From NCBI RefSeq assembly GCF_013378075.1, contig NZ_CP051131.1:2616501-2680500 (forward strand): a DNA stretch of 64,000 nucleotides. The letters run 5' to 3'. The notes under the pieces were generated by a model, which ran no database searches, was not told where the DNA came from, and saw nothing but the letters and a program-made list of their open reading frames with translations. Below, piece after piece: positions 63,785 through 64,000 of this stretch. The position numbers and the translations under genes were made by a program. Position 1 is the first letter of the stretch; each line of letters opens with the position of its first letter. Origin of the DNA: Parasphingopyxis algicola. Its GTDB lineage: Bacteria; Pseudomonadota; Alphaproteobacteria; Sphingomonadales; Sphingomonadaceae.

Positions 63785-64000
63785 ATGAAAGCCAGAGTGC
63801 GTAAGATTATGGTGACGTTCCGCTCATTCAATAAGAGTGAGTGGTTAGTCATCGGATTCTACATCTCCATTCTTTGGATAGGCGTAGTATTGGCGGCACT
63901 TATTGCAGATGCATATTTTGATAAAGATACGCCCCCTCGACTCGTTGCGTTCGCCGTTATTGTGAGTTTGCTGATTCTCGTTTTTTACGTCCTGCCGGCG
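63785..64000 (+). CDS. Membrane protein, cut by the window end
   Basis: Translation from ATG 63785 is open to the last base (72 codons). After a basic N terminus (MKARVRKIMVTFRSFNKSEW) come two hydrophobic helices (residues about 22-42 and 57-72). GAGGGAGAGAG precedes the ATG. The base composition is AT-richer than the rest of the window. No family recognised from the fragment. Confidence 0.5.
   Translation, partial: MKARVRKIMVTFRSFNKSEWLVIGFYISILWIGVVLAALIADAYFDKDTPPRLVAFAVIVSLLILVFYVLPA

Overview
The window is a high-GC chromosomal segment of an alphaproteobacterium, most likely a sphingomonad (order Sphingomonadales). The evidence is the gene content: two UrcA-type small exported proteins, a divergent isocitrate lyase / short-chain fatty acyl regulator pair, an XrtA/PEP-CTERM sugar transferase with PrsK/PrsR-type regulators, DUF4893-, DUF6607- and DUF4199-type proteins, and a candidate EcfG (general stress) promoter. 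No rRNA, tRNA, CRISPR array, transposase, integrase or phage gene was seen. Most of the sequence is ordinary chromosomal gene content.

Layout. 0.1-4.1 kb: patatin-like hydrolase with 3-hydroxybutyrate dehydrogenase (storage polymer/lipid turnover), a lipoprotein and an exported M20 amidohydrolase. 4.5-7.0 kb: rubrerythrin, Fe-S oxidoreductase and DUF3501 trio. 7.1-11.3 kb: PAS/degenerate-GGDEF/EAL protein and a helical-repeat plus alpha/beta-hydrolase fusion. 11.3-15.5 kb: TauD-type dioxygenase, isocitrate lyase and its divergent regulator. 16.3-20.8 kb: GDP-mannose synthesis enzyme and a PaaX-controlled desaturase/PhyH/SDR operon. 21.0-27.8 kb: XrtA-associated sugar transferase, histidine kinase PrsK, sigma54-type activator PrsR and a TPR protein. 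27.8-34.4 kb: DUF815 ATPase, GST, ABC-F ATPase, a HExxH protein and a P450. 34.5-37.8 kb: TonB-dependent receptor with a Fur-like site, plus a DUF6607 protein. 38-43.5 kb: membrane LuxR regulator with DUF4199 protein, amidohydrolase, and a PepSY-like/response regulator/kinase operon. 43.6-52.5 kb: DCC protein, chorismate mutase, a frameshifted M15 peptidase, NUDIX, mannose-6-phosphate isomerase, extensin-like protein, small proteins, and a LytS/LytTR pair. 52.5-56.2 kb: UrcA pair, esterase and transglutaminase among dense repeats. 56.3-64 kb: KtrAB-type potassium uptake, amidohydrolase with membrane LytTR regulator, and small lipoproteins.

The most unusual content is a family of five compound palindromic elements (about 4.1, 41.9, 52.5, 54.0 and 55.2 kb). 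Each has a central 35-bp inverted repeat whose arms differ between copies at four positions, always on both arms. Flanking it on both sides are 41-45-nt modules built as TTTGTCAGA, then an 18-nt hairpin of variable sequence but fixed 7-4-7 geometry, then CGC(C/G)GCACCGG. In all five copies the outermost module lies 0-13 nt from the stop codon of a neighbouring gene, and one copy sits inside a two-component operon. A second, unrelated repeat family has two copies, at 9.7 and 12.5 kb. No mobilising enzyme for either family is present here, so function and mode of spread remain inference.
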